A stretch of 10,193 bases of DNA from Verrucomicrobiota bacterium (lineage in GTDB: Bacteria > Verrucomicrobiota > Verrucomicrobiia > Opitutales > UBA2995). Where the stretch lies: the NCBI GenBank assembly GCA_027297085.1, contig JAPUIL010000113.1:1-10193 (forward strand), read 5' to 3'. The notes beneath the pieces were generated by a model. The model was not told the origin of the DNA. It saw nothing but the letters and a program-made list of their open reading frames with translations, and searched no databases. The position numbers were made by a program, and so were the translations under genes. Below, in pieces: positions 1 through 8,230 of the stretch (the first letter of the stretch is position 1; every line of letters starts with the position of its first letter).

Positions 1-2327
1 AAAACCAATAGGATAAATAGTCCCATTACCACTTGTGCCCAGGTTTGCCGCCAAATGGGTAGGATCACTTCAAAGTAATGAACGGCAGGATGGGGATCAC
101 TATTAAAATCCGAATCTCGAGCACGCACACGAAGTGTGTGAACGCCATCAGACAAATCCGTACGCGTTAGTTCGGTAGCTGGAGTATAGAGGCTCCAGGG
201 CTCTTCATCCAAGCGATAAGAATAGGTGAGAAACTCTCTCGGTGTTTTAGACCAGTAATCCGCTCCTCTCCATCTAATCGTAGCCGTTTGGGATGAATGA
301 ACAGAATGGTTAGGACCCCGGAAAACCGTATCCGGACCATGGGTATCCGGCAAACATTGAACCGTTTTAAAAATGTTTTTCTTAACCTCGGGGTAGGCTT
401 CTTTCTTAAGACCCCGGTAATACCAATCGGTATGCGTTGTGTTAATCCAAAAAGAACCGTCGCTGGAATATTTCAGGGTTCCGCCAACCCGGTGCAAAGA
501 AAGTCCCTCAGAAGTAAAGGGAGCCCAACTTGTACCATCAAAACGGAATATCCCATCTTCGGTAGCTACCACAGGCTCTTTCCCTTCCAAGGCAATAACG
601 TGAGAGTAATGGTGATCTGAAATAAGGTTGTCCTCACTCATATTTTCCCACGCACCGTCACGTCTCCTGAAAACTCCATTGCCCCAGATAGCTATCCAAA
701 CATCCTGATTCTTTGTCACGGCAACTTTGTCCACCCAATTATTACTACCAGGATAATCGACTTGCTGAACAGGAATTCCAAAATCTACTCGTTCCAGAGT
801 GTTTGATCCTGACCATATCGTTTTAGTCACTGGATCCTCGGCAATACTCCACGGACGGAATGGTGCTTGAACCGTATCATGGTGATCTACGGTGTATTGA
901 CCATCCCGGTACGACAACCTTAGCATACCTCCCTGAATATCAGGATACTCGGACTCGGGCTGCTGACAGCTCAAAATCACATCTCCGCTTTGAAGTTTTA
1001 TAATACCTAGGTGGCTTAGGCCGGAGGCAAACAACGGTTTGCGATAGAGCGACCATTCCCGTCCATCATAGATACTGAAGGCAGCCGCTTCAGAAGACGA
1101 ACCTGCACAGAGCACGTGACCATTGTCTAAAACAAGAACTGCCACTGGAGCATCGACCCCCGTTTCGCTCTTGGGAAACATTACCCACTCCAAGGTGGAT
1201 CGATCTTCTAATACTACATGTCCTTCCACATCGAGGTACCAAAAATTGTCGTCCTGATCCTCCGCTTGGAAATGCAATCCGGACAAGGTTCGATATTGTC
1301 TTTGCCTGTGATCAATCCGGGTAATACCGGCGCCGGTTTCCAACAGGTAAACGAAGCCTTCCTCATCCTGCATAACAACTGGCCAACTGTCGGGAATCGG
1401 ATATTCAGACCCCTTGTAAATTTTCCAATCGCTCCCGTCATACAGGTGAAGTGATCCACGGCCAACCACCCATACCCGGCCATCGTGACTTTGCATGAGT
1501 GAGGTGCTGAAATTCTCACCTCCCAAAGCACGGAGGTTCTGCGACTCCCATGTCCGGGTCGCTATGTCATAGATCAAAACACCATCATGTTCATGATTGT
1601 TAATCACCCAGATCTGATTTTCGCGAGTGGCAATAATCACTGAATGATTTACAAACTCACGCTCGCTTTCATAGACCCGTTCCCAATTAGATTCAGGACA
1701 TAAATTTCCTTCGTTAATCGGACACCGGTAAACATCCCCGGTTGGACCCACCACTATCCAAAGCGCTCCATCGTTCCCCACGCAGATACTCTGAACCCCG
1801 GACGAGGGGATCGTACCAAATCTATGTTCAATGAGCTGTTTCCCGTCGAATTCAAGGATTCCGCTATTTCCAGCTATCCAGATTCGCCCATCCCCGGTTG
1901 TAGCCATCTCACTGTTCGGATTAATTTGGAATTCATGCGAGACCAGCTCTTTCCAGTTATCGTTTTCATACTGGTAAATACCTTCCTGAGCCATCATCAG
2001 GATTTCATTTTCAGGTCCGAAAGCCAAACGAACGGGAGTGGCATCCACAGTGCTGGGGTGCTGTAAAAACTCCAGGGTCAAGCCATCAAACAAAATGATA
2101 CGGTCGTCTTCAGCTTTTTTAAGAATGAGAGCCTTGCCTGACTCGTTTACGACAATCTGTCGATTGTGAGTCCCTAACTCACGCAGCATTTGCCAACGCC
2201 AGTGATCTTCCAATGAGTCATAGTATCTGAGTTCATAGGGCTGCTGTCCCTGCAAGGCCAAGGCCAGGAACACTAGGGGCATCGCTCGGAACAGGAAATA
2301 TATGGACCTGAAAAAAGAGTCGTTCAT
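1..2327 (-). CDS. Two-component-regulator propeller sensor (Reg_prop repeats, Y_Y_Y domain, TM); 3' end outside window
   Basis: Reading the minus strand from 2327 gives 775 codons with no stop before the left edge, so the gene is 3'-truncated by the window. Residues 1-27 (MNDSFFRSIYFLFRAMPLVF, then an Ala/Leu run) resemble a signal peptide or N-terminal anchor. Residues about 100-640 contain repeated propeller blades of the Reg_prop kind, for example GDGRIWIAGNSGILEFDG (Trp near 150) and similar blades near 190, 239, 285, 505, 544-548, 580 and 627. Residues about 660-756 match a Y_Y_Y domain (WRGADYW, YSYRLDEEPW, GVHTLRVRARD, VHYFEVI). PIWRQTWAQVVMGLFILLV then begins a membrane helix, the usual order in these sensors. 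In this family the propeller is periplasmic and senses a ligand, often a glycan, signalling to a cytoplasmic kinase or transcriptional output; that part is not visible here. The start at 2327 is uncertain: an in-frame ATG at 2366 is also open, and neither has a convincing ribosome binding site. Confidence 0.88.
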   Translation of the reverse strand, partial: MNDSFFRSIYFLFRAMPLVFLALALQGQQPYELRYYDSLEDHWRWQMLRELGTHNRQIVVNESGKALILKKAEDDRIILFDGLTLEFLQHPSTVDATPVRLAFGPENEILMMAQEGIYQYENDNWKELVSHEFQINPNSEMATTGDGRIWIAGNSGILEFDGKQLIEHRFGTIPSSGVQSICVGNDGALWIVVGPTGDVYRCPINEGNLCPESNWERVYESEREFVNHSVIIATRENQIWVINNHEHDGVLIYDIATRTWESQNLRALGGENFSTSLMQSHDGRVWVVGRGSLHLYDGSDWKIYKGSEYPIPDSWPVVMQDEEGFVYLLETGAGITRIDHRQRQYRTLSGLHFQAEDQDDNFWYLDVEGHVVLEDRSTLEWVMFPKSETGVDAPVAVLVLDNGHVLCAGSSSEAAAFSIYDGREWSLYRKPLFASGLSHLGIIKLQSGDVILSCQQPESEYPDIQGGMLRLSYRDGQYTVDHHDTVQAPFRPWSIAEDPVTKTIWSGSNTLERVDFGIPVQQVDYPGSNNWVDKVAVTKNQDVWIAIWGNGVFRRRDGAWENMSEDNLISDHHYSHVIALEGKEPVVATEDGIFRFDGTSWAPFTSEGLSLHRVGGTLKYSSDGSFWINTTHTDWYYRGLKKEAYPEVKKNIFKTVQCLPDTHGPDTVFRGPNHSVHSSQTATIRWRGADYWSKTPREFLTYSYRLDEEPWSLYTPATELTRTDLSDGVHTLRVRARDSDFNSDPHPAVHYFEVILPIWRQTWAQVVMGLFILLV

Positions 2328-2430
2328 ACGGTTAAAAACAGCGCAAAAACTGGCAGAATCAGCCATACGAAGTCAACGTTTCTTGGAAAACTGGTCGCAT
2401 TGCTTCCATCTACAACATCGCCGATTTCTT

Positions 2431-4863
2431 TCAATTCTGACCGATTATATTTTGATAAACCAATCTAGCGTCATTCAATTCGCGCAATACCCTCAACCGA
2501 CTTTTCTCGTTGGGATACTGTTTTCGCTTTTCAAAATCCGCTTCAAGGCGATCGATCCATTTTATAAAATAAGCCGCGTCCTCCGGAGAGTTCAGAGGCT
2601 TGTCCTTCATATCGATAAAAACCGGATTGGTATGTGCATACAATTCGTTTCGGATGATATAGGGTCCGCCTGGACCGGCCACTCGTAGTGCAAGCCAACC
2701 ACTAGTTTCAATTAGAAGCTTGCCGTCAAACGAAGCCAATTTTCCGTCTTCAGTGATTTTGAGTTTACGGATGGACTCACCATTAAAGATCAAGTCGGCA
2801 CTTTCCATGGGAAAATGCGACCGGGCTTCGGCTTTGATGGCCACCGCTCTGTCGCCGGCTAAGTGGACCGTATTGGAAAGTCCGGTACCCTCGACTTCGA
2901 GAAACACCATCGGACCATTGGTCACAAAAGCCCGCCCATCACGCTGACCGTTGACCCAGGCGGAGTAACTCAGCCCATCAGGAATCTTGACATAGGCACG
3001 CCCCCATCCAGGAGGATAACTGGCTATTCGATTTAAAAAACAATCCGTTCCAGCGGCTGCCGAGACATTCAAACCACTATTAAGCAATCGATACCAGAGC
3101 TCAACCGATCCCACATAGGCATGCCCCATTATATCCATCGAATCGATCCTACCCAGCGCCGCGTCCACCGGAAGCCCTTTGGCTGCATAGGCCTGGTCAT
3201 AGAGGTCCTTCGGATTTCCTGCAGGATGGGTGTAACTGACGATGCCATCTTGTTCATGAGTATGGCTGGCCACTTCTGCGTTTGTCGGTACATCCCAGGG
3301 ATTTGTGGTGTGTTTGAAGCCGGTAAAAACGGGCTCTACCAATTGCGAGAGATTGAAAAGCGTCATGTGTCCCCACAAAGTGGCCCGAAACTCCTGATTC
3401 CAGTAGAGGATGTGATTCGGTTCCGAATGTGGGTCAGAGCGTCCGAGGAAAAACTCGCGATCGTAGACACCGTCGCCATCAGAGTTCGCCACCACCGCGT
3501 TACACACATTCAGATCCTCTCCCTGACATTGTCTCATCAGGGTAGCCGGGTTGTTATACCATGAGCCATAACCATAGTTTGCATGGACATGGTTTTCACC
3601 TGAATACCACCCACGTTCTCCCATATTGATCCACGGTTTCAATTGAACAGAGACCTTCGTTGTCCCGCCACCGGAGACGGAAATACTTTTTTCAAAGGGA
3701 ATGAATTCAGGACCTTTGAGTGCAACGAGTTTGTAGTTACCCGCAGGCACAGAAAACGAGGCCGAATCGGTATAGAAATGACCAATGCCCAAAGTGAATC
3801 GGTAAAGACTTCCTGGCGGCGAATGAAATTTTCCACCGATCTTTCGTAAAGAAATCCTTGCCACGGTCGGCGCCCCGTTTTCAAAAACTTCCAAATCCAA
3901 TGTTCCTTCCTCAACGCCGAAATCGATCCCATGAATCGGCACCCACTTCTCTTGCGGGCTTAAAGGCTGGCTAACAACGATGCCCGCCGGCCCATGCCGA
4001 TTGTCACCATAAACGAGCGACATCCCATCGTTGGATACCGAAACCCACTGCTCATCTGCCATGCCAAAGGTCAGGCGTTTGGCTTTCTTCAAAGAATCCC
4101 TCAGCGGTATGTGCCAGATATCGTTGTGAGCTGTGCCCAGATCCGTCACGGCATAGATGGCGTTCGATTTCGGATCAGCCGTGAGCGAGTAAATTCTAGC
4201 CGGCCATTGAAACAGTTTTTTCTGATTCATTCCATCGACATCCATCACATAGACATCCGCCATCGGGCCCTGATTGCCTGACTGCTCACCTAGGACATCC
4301 TGGTGCATCACATATACAATCTTTGATCCATCGGTCGACAGGCAGTAACTCAACCGATTGAAAGAAATCACCGATGGATCGACCTGCCTGATTTTTAACT
4401 CAACCACCGCTCCTGTTTCCAAATCCACCCAGGCTGGATTCTGTGCATTTCGATTTTCGCTCAGTCGCCCTAACACTTTATTTCCGTCTCTGCTAAAAAA
4501 CAAAGGCCCGCGGCCCTGGACGACCGTGGGGAGATCAACATTTGAATGATTGGAAGTATTGATCACCCGTAAAGTGCCTCCCCTTGGATCCCGTCCATTG
4601 AGGTAAGCAATGCGATCACCCTTTGGTGACCACACGGGCACAGTATCCCAATCCGTTCCATGGGTAACCCTTTTTAATATTCCGCCCTCTACCGGCACGA
4701 TATGTAAAGCACCCTGATAGGAAGCGGCAATTTGAGACCCATCCGGAGATACACGTGGATGAACCGTTCCAACTGCCGAGGCCGGAAATGGCTTTGCAAT
4801 TGCATTGATAGTCAGGGTGAAAAAACCAAGGCACACTAGAGTTGCTAGTTTATAGGGGTTCAT
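2431..4863 (-). CDS. Secreted TolB-like propeller / CehA-McbA family metallohydrolase fusion
   Basis: An intact 810-residue protein ending in TGA. Residues 1-23 are a Sec signal peptide (MNPYKLATLVCLGFFTLTIN, then AIA). Residues about 33-300 hold six PD40/WD40-like TolB blades (VSPDGSQIAASYQG, WSPKGDRIAYLNG, STDGSKIVYVMH, SNDGMSLVYGDN). Residues about 330-410 look like a carboxypeptidase-regulatory-like beta-sandwich (SVPAGNYKLVALKG). Residues about 417-660 match the CehA/McbA branch of PHP-type metallohydrolases. Candidate metal ligands are visible: H425 and H427 in GENHVHAN, E491 in NQEF, H499 in WGHM, H546 in YTHPAG and D607 in AAGTDCF, followed by RDGRAFVTNGP. The fold hydrolyses ester, phosphoester or carbamate-type bonds with divalent metals; the natural substrate cannot be read from sequence. 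The signal peptide implies a periplasmic, extracellular or envelope location. It lies 103 bp upstream of the propeller sensor on the same strand, with no obvious terminator between, so they may be co-transcribed. The domain order is known for the family, so the fusion is probably genuine. Confidence 0.88.
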   Translation of the reverse strand: MNPYKLATLVCLGFFTLTINAIAKPFPASAVGTVHPRVSPDGSQIAASYQGALHIVPVEGGILKRVTHGTDWDTVPVWSPKGDRIAYLNGRDPRGGTLRVINTSNHSNVDLPTVVQGRGPLFFSRDGNKVLGRLSENRNAQNPAWVDLETGAVVELKIRQVDPSVISFNRLSYCLSTDGSKIVYVMHQDVLGEQSGNQGPMADVYVMDVDGMNQKKLFQWPARIYSLTADPKSNAIYAVTDLGTAHNDIWHIPLRDSLKKAKRLTFGMADEQWVSVSNDGMSLVYGDNRHGPAGIVVSQPLSPQEKWVPIHGIDFGVEEGTLDLEVFENGAPTVARISLRKIGGKFHSPPGSLYRFTLGIGHFYTDSASFSVPAGNYKLVALKGPEFIPFEKSISVSGGGTTKVSVQLKPWINMGERGWYSGENHVHANYGYGSWYNNPATLMRQCQGEDLNVCNAVVANSDGDGVYDREFFLGRSDPHSEPNHILYWNQEFRATLWGHMTLFNLSQLVEPVFTGFKHTTNPWDVPTNAEVASHTHEQDGIVSYTHPAGNPKDLYDQAYAAKGLPVDAALGRIDSMDIMGHAYVGSVELWYRLLNSGLNVSAAAGTDCFLNRIASYPPGWGRAYVKIPDGLSYSAWVNGQRDGRAFVTNGPMVFLEVEGTGLSNTVHLAGDRAVAIKAEARSHFPMESADLIFNGESIRKLKITEDGKLASFDGKLLIETSGWLALRVAGPGGPYIIRNELYAHTNPVFIDMKDKPLNSPEDAAYFIKWIDRLEADFEKRKQYPNEKSRLRVLRELNDARLVYQNIIGQN

Positions 4864-4952
4864 GCCTATTTTCTATCAAAGGAAGATAAGGTCTGGCAAG
4901 CTGAGAGAATTGGGAGCTTTCAGTGTGCAAGTGGCAGCACAAAGGTGCAATT

Positions 4953-5002
4953 ATTCTAGAACGTTGTAGCCATGGCTGTGAGACCATGGATTCTAGCACG
5001 TT
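4953..5002. repeat. Pair of 13-base direct repeats, ATTCTAG(A/C)ACGTT
   Basis: ATTCTAGAACGTT at 4953-4965 recurs as ATTCTAGCACGTT at 4990-5002, with one mismatch in 13 and starts 37 bases apart. The copies bracket the left arm of the inverted repeat. Two near-identical half-kilobase-free sites in a divergent promoter region could be tandem operator sites, though 37 bases is not a whole number of helical turns at 10.5 bp. Chance cannot be excluded at this length. Confidence 0.4.
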
Positions 5003-5032
5003 TATAGATCAGTAATCGGTCTCACCCTGGCT
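4968..5032. repeat. Interrupted inverted repeat in the divergent region
   Basis: GTGAGACC at 4978-4985 is exactly mirrored by GGTCTCAC at 5018-5025. The similarity extends outward: AGCCA at 4968-4972 on the left corresponds to TGGCT at 5028-5032 on the right, with a 3-base difference in spacing. The left arm also contains the 10-base palindrome AGCCATGGCT (4968-4977), and CCATGG recurs at 4984-4989. The loop between the exact arms is 32 bases. This could be a binding site for a dimeric regulator, a weak cruciform, or a remnant of a small mobile element. No known element was recognised. Confidence 0.5.
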
Positions 5033-5163
5033 TCGCAAAAAGCTTATGCCGGGCAGGCAGGCCAATGCTACGCGTTTCACCGGAAGAAAAAGTTGCTAAT
5101 CCATGCCGGAGTGTTCACGCTCATCCCGATTTCTTGTTTCAATCCCGAATCCACCTTCCTGCC

Positions 5164-6954
5164 ATGTCCAACAATCCCGGTAGTTCCACTTTCTACGTCG
5201 AGTTGATCAAGCCTTCCCATTACGACAAGGATGGTTATGTCATTCAGTGGTGGAAGTCCTGGATCCCCTCAAACTCCCTGGCGGTTCTCTATGGCTTAAG
5301 CATTGATGTCGCAAAGAGAAAAGCCCTTGGGCCAAACGTAAATTTCGAAATCTCAGCATACGATGAAACGAATACGCGCATTCGAACCAAGCGCATCATT
5401 AACCGGTTCAGAAAAAACAACAATCGGGGCCTGGTTTGCCTGGTGGGTGTTCAGAGCAATCAATTTCCGCGTGCGATGGCCATTGGCCGTGAATTAAAGG
5501 CCGCCGGAATTCAGGTGGCCATTGGTGGATTCCATGCCGCCGGCTGTATATCCATGCTGCCCGAACTAACACCGGAACTCCAGGAGGCGGTGGATATGGG
5601 TATTACCCTGTTCGCAGGTGAGGCGGAAGGGCGATTGGAGGCGCTTTTCCAGGACGCGGATGCCGGACGTATGAACCCCATTTATAATTACCTTAACGAT
5701 CTACCGGATATGCAAGGTGTACCGGTGCCGTTTTTGCCCGAGAAACACATCCGGCGATACGTTAAGGCCCTGGGTTCCTTTGATGCCGGGCGCGGCTGCC
5801 CGTTTTCTTGCAGCTTTTGTACTATTATAAATGTGCAGGGTCACAAATCACGCTTTCGAAATGCTGATGAAGTAGAGCAAATCATCCGCAATCACGCCGA
5901 TCAAGGCATAGACAGCTACTTTATTACGGACGATAACTTTGCCCGTAATAAAAACTGGGAGGAAATATTCGATCGCCTGGCCCATCTTCGGGAAAAGGAA
6001 GGTTTGGGTATCTATTTTATCATGCAGGTGGATACGCTCTGCCATACGATTCCCAATTTTGTGACGAAAGCGCAACGCGCCGGCTGCCGCTTTGTTTATA
6101 TCGGTCTGGAAAACATCAACCCCGATAGCCTCAAAGGTGTTTCCAAGCGTCAGAACAAAATCTCCGAATATCGGAAGATGCTCCAGGCCTGGCACGATGA
6201 GAGAATCACATCGTACTGCGGGTATATTCTGGGCTTCCCAACCGACACACCGGAAACTATCGAGCGGGAAATCCGGATTGTCCAAAAGGAGCTCCCGGTC
6301 GATATACTGGAGTTTTTCATTCTCACTCCCTTACCCGGCTCCCAGGATCACAAGGAAATGTACCTGAAAGGCGAGTGGATGGATCCCGATTTGAACAAAT
6401 ATGATCTCGAATACGTCGTTTCCAACCATCCCATAATGAGCCGGGAAGAATGGCAGGACATATACCACAGGGCATGGCACATTTATTATTCCTGGGAACA
6501 TATTGAGACCATACTCAAACGTGCCGTCGCGGCCGGGATCTACCTTCCCCGCTTGGTATCTCTCATTTTTGAATATTACGGCAGTTACCGTTTTGAAAGT
6601 CTGCATCCTCTTCAAGCTGGCATTTTCAGGCGCAAAGGCCGGAACGAAAGACGACCGGAGTTAGAACGCGAATCAGTGTTCGTCTATTATCCCCGTCGCG
6701 TCTGGGATGCCGTGAGCACGGCTGTTCCCGCGTCGTTCTTCCTCGTAAAATTATTGCTTCTCTGGTGGAAAGTATCTCGAGACCCGGAAAACAAACATTA
6801 CTTGGATATTGCAAATACTCCCGTAGAGGAAGGACACGAGGATGAGCTGGAACTCTTCGAGGTTGCCGAGGCTGCGAAAAGCGCGGCGGCGAAGGCAATA
6901 GAGATGAAAAACTCGAAACAAAAAGCCGCCGAAAAAGCGCTAACCGAAAACTAA
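5164..6954 (+). CDS. B12-binding domain radical SAM protein
   Basis: The preferred start at 5164 gives 596 residues, because the family-like sequence begins at MSNNPGSSTFYVELIKPSHY. An in-frame ATG at 5065 would add 33 residues without domain character, although AGGCAGG lies about 8-12 bases before it and no Shine-Dalgarno precedes 5164. Residues about 10-165 form a Rossmann-like cobalamin-binding domain with GGFH at 121-124. The axial-ligand motif DxHxxG is absent, as in BchE-type class B enzymes. The radical SAM core follows: C212-x3-C216-x2-C219 (GCPFSCSFC) for the 4Fe-4S cluster, then YIGLENINP (312-320) and LGFPTDTPET (356-365). Members use SAM and often cobalamin for methyl transfer or rearrangement on unactivated carbons; the substrate here is unknown. 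Residues 516-536 are hydrophobic (FFLVKLLLLWW), suggesting membrane association. The C-terminus (551-596) is a charged Ala/Glu/Lys-rich tail. The gene is intact and ends in TAA. It is divergent from the metallohydrolase, so functional linkage is not assured. Confidence 0.9.
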   Translation: MSNNPGSSTFYVELIKPSHYDKDGYVIQWWKSWIPSNSLAVLYGLSIDVAKRKALGPNVNFEISAYDETNTRIRTKRIINRFRKNNNRGLVCLVGVQSNQFPRAMAIGRELKAAGIQVAIGGFHAAGCISMLPELTPELQEAVDMGITLFAGEAEGRLEALFQDADAGRMNPIYNYLNDLPDMQGVPVPFLPEKHIRRYVKALGSFDAGRGCPFSCSFCTIINVQGHKSRFRNADEVEQIIRNHADQGIDSYFITDDNFARNKNWEEIFDRLAHLREKEGLGIYFIMQVDTLCHTIPNFVTKAQRAGCRFVYIGLENINPDSLKGVSKRQNKISEYRKMLQAWHDERITSYCGYILGFPTDTPETIEREIRIVQKELPVDILEFFILTPLPGSQDHKEMYLKGEWMDPDLNKYDLEYVVSNHPIMSREEWQDIYHRAWHIYYSWEHIETILKRAVAAGIYLPRLVSLIFEYYGSYRFESLHPLQAGIFRRKGRNERRPELERESVFVYYPRRVWDAVSTAVPASFFLVKLLLLWWKVSRDPENKHYLDIANTPVEEGHEDELELFEVAEAAKSAAAKAIEMKNSKQKAAEKALTEN

Positions 6955-7023
6955 GACTCTCAATCCGTCCGCCACTCCCGCCAACCAGGATCAATTTCAA
7001 CCAACAAACAAAAGACTCTCATC

Positions 7024-8230
7024 ATGCCCCAACATAAATTCACCCGCCGTAACTGGCTACGTTCCATGCTCATGGCGCCCCCCGCCATCGTCGGACTGAA
7101 TGCGCTCAGCTCAACTGCCAAAGCGGCTCCGATCAGTCCCAACGACAAAATAATAGTCTCCTAGCTTGAAACATTTGTCCTGAAAAATTCCTGGGTGTTT
7201 GTCAAAATTTCTACCGATGCGGGAATCACCGGTTGGGGTGAGATGCTAAAGGACGACGCCAAAGCCTGCGCGGCCGGCGCTCTCGAAGTGGGTGACTATC
7301 TGATCGGAAAAGATCCACGTCCCGTAGTACATCATTGGCAAGCCATCCATCGCGGAGCCTTTTATCGCGGCGGTCCCATTAAGTCCGCTATCTCCTCCGG
7401 CATAGACCAGGCGCTCTGGGACATCACCGGCAAATGCTTTGGCGTGCCTGTTTATAAATTACTGGGTGGCCCAACACGGGAAAAAGCTTTTGTCTACGGA
7501 GTCCCCCGATAAAAAAACAGGCGTCAAGGCGATGAAAGTTGGTCCTTCGGCTGCTCGCAAGGCTTTCAAGTATACCGAAGGAAATAAGTTTGTTGGCGAA
7601 GTCGTGGAACGTTTTGCCGCCCTCCGTGAAAAACACGGAGACGGTGTCGACATCGGGATCGATTTCCATGGAGCCGTCCAACCCACCACCGCCAGCCTTC
7701 TTATTAAAGCTCTCGAACCATACAACCCATGGTTCCATGAGGAAATTATCCAAGCTCTCAATGTCGACGTCATGGCCGCCCTCGCAAAGAAGACCCACAT
7801 TCCAAACGCCACCGGCGAACGCGTATTCCTCAAGTGGGGATTTAGGGAAATACTGGAAAAAGGCGCGGCCATGATCCTGCAACCCGACGTCAACTACACC
7901 GGCGGAATCACCGAGCTGAAAGTGATCGCCGGTATGGCCGAGGCCTATTACGCGCCGATCGCTCCCCACAATCCCAACGGCCCTTGCTCATTGGCAGCCA
8001 GTCTGCAAATCGCTGCCTGCATTCCAAACTTTATGGTACTGGAACGGGGTGATCGTGAACACGAGCTACTCGCCGAGCCGCTGCCTCCGGTCAGAGATGG
8101 CTACCGACCCATTCCAACCGGCCCCGGCCTTGGCATCACCATCGACGAAAATAAACTGATGGACGAAGTCGGTGAACCAAAGGAATACGGACCTCAATAC
8201 GATCCCGACGATGGTTCGGTAGTGGATTGA
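7024..8230 (+). pseudogene. Broken Tat-exported mandelate racemase/enolase-superfamily protein (galactonate-dehydratase-like)
   Basis: Starting at ATG 7024, the product opens with a Tat signal (FTRRNWLRS, hydrophobic stretch, AKA about residue 34). The frame is interrupted by TAG at 7162-7164 just before LETFVLKNSWVFVKI, a conserved start of the catalytic protein. It then continues through ISSGIDQALWDITGK and YKLLGGPTREKAFVYG to a TAA at 7510. The rest of the homology lies one frame over, from about 7502 (SPDKKTGVKAMKVGPS) to TGA at 8228. The frameshift falls beside a C5-GAT-A7 stretch, and by comparison with remembered relatives some ten residues also seem to be missing there. Expected catalytic residues survive: Asp in DIGIDFHG (codon 7661), Glu in FHEEI (about 7739-7744), Glu in ATGER (7817) and His in APHNP (7967). 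The sequence resembles D-galactonate-dehydratase-type enzymes that dehydrate sugar acids, but exact specificity is not determinable. As read here, no full-length enzyme can be made. It follows the radical SAM stop by 69 bases on the same strand. Confidence 0.8.

Larger units (their letters stand above)
4864..5163. promoter_or_regulatory. Divergent intergenic region between metallohydrolase and radical SAM genes
   Basis: These 300 bases separate two genes that point away from each other, so promoters for both should lie here. I could not identify a convincing -35/-10 pair for either direction. The distinct content is a cluster of repeats in 4953-5032, listed separately, which is a plausible operator or cruciform region. 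The last 99 bases (5065-5163) are open in the radical SAM frame and may be coding if the upstream ATG is used. No small gene of its own was recognised. Confidence 0.5.

Noticed and set aside
297..620. 107-residue plus-strand ORF, and other plus-strand ORFs up to 2688
   Set aside because: The minus strand here reads as one continuous 775-codon propeller/Y_Y_Y protein, so these are shadows of it.
3121..3564. 147-residue plus-strand ORF
   Set aside because: It is antisense to the metallohydrolase catalytic domain and has no family resemblance.
5848..6285. 145-residue minus-strand ORF
   Set aside because: It is antisense to the intact radical SAM core and has no recognisable domain.
6953..7021. 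Direct repeat AAGACTCTCA at 6953-6962 and 7012-7021
   Set aside because: It is only ten bases and has no further structure around it. It could be chance, although it brackets the gap before the dehydratase start.
7195..7512. A separate 105-residue ORF starting with GTG at 7195
   Set aside because: It begins inside the conserved FVLKNSWVFVKI strand and ends at the frameshift stop. It is the middle fragment of the same pseudogene.
7424..7969. 181-residue minus-strand ORF
   Set aside because: It is antisense to the dehydratase remnant, whose plus-strand reading gives clear family motifs. The minus-strand product shows none.
7439..8230. A separate 263-residue enzyme starting at 7439
   Set aside because: Its first 21 residues are an out-of-frame translation of the conserved YKLLGGPTREK region, so this is the 3' part of the broken dehydratase rather than an independent gene.
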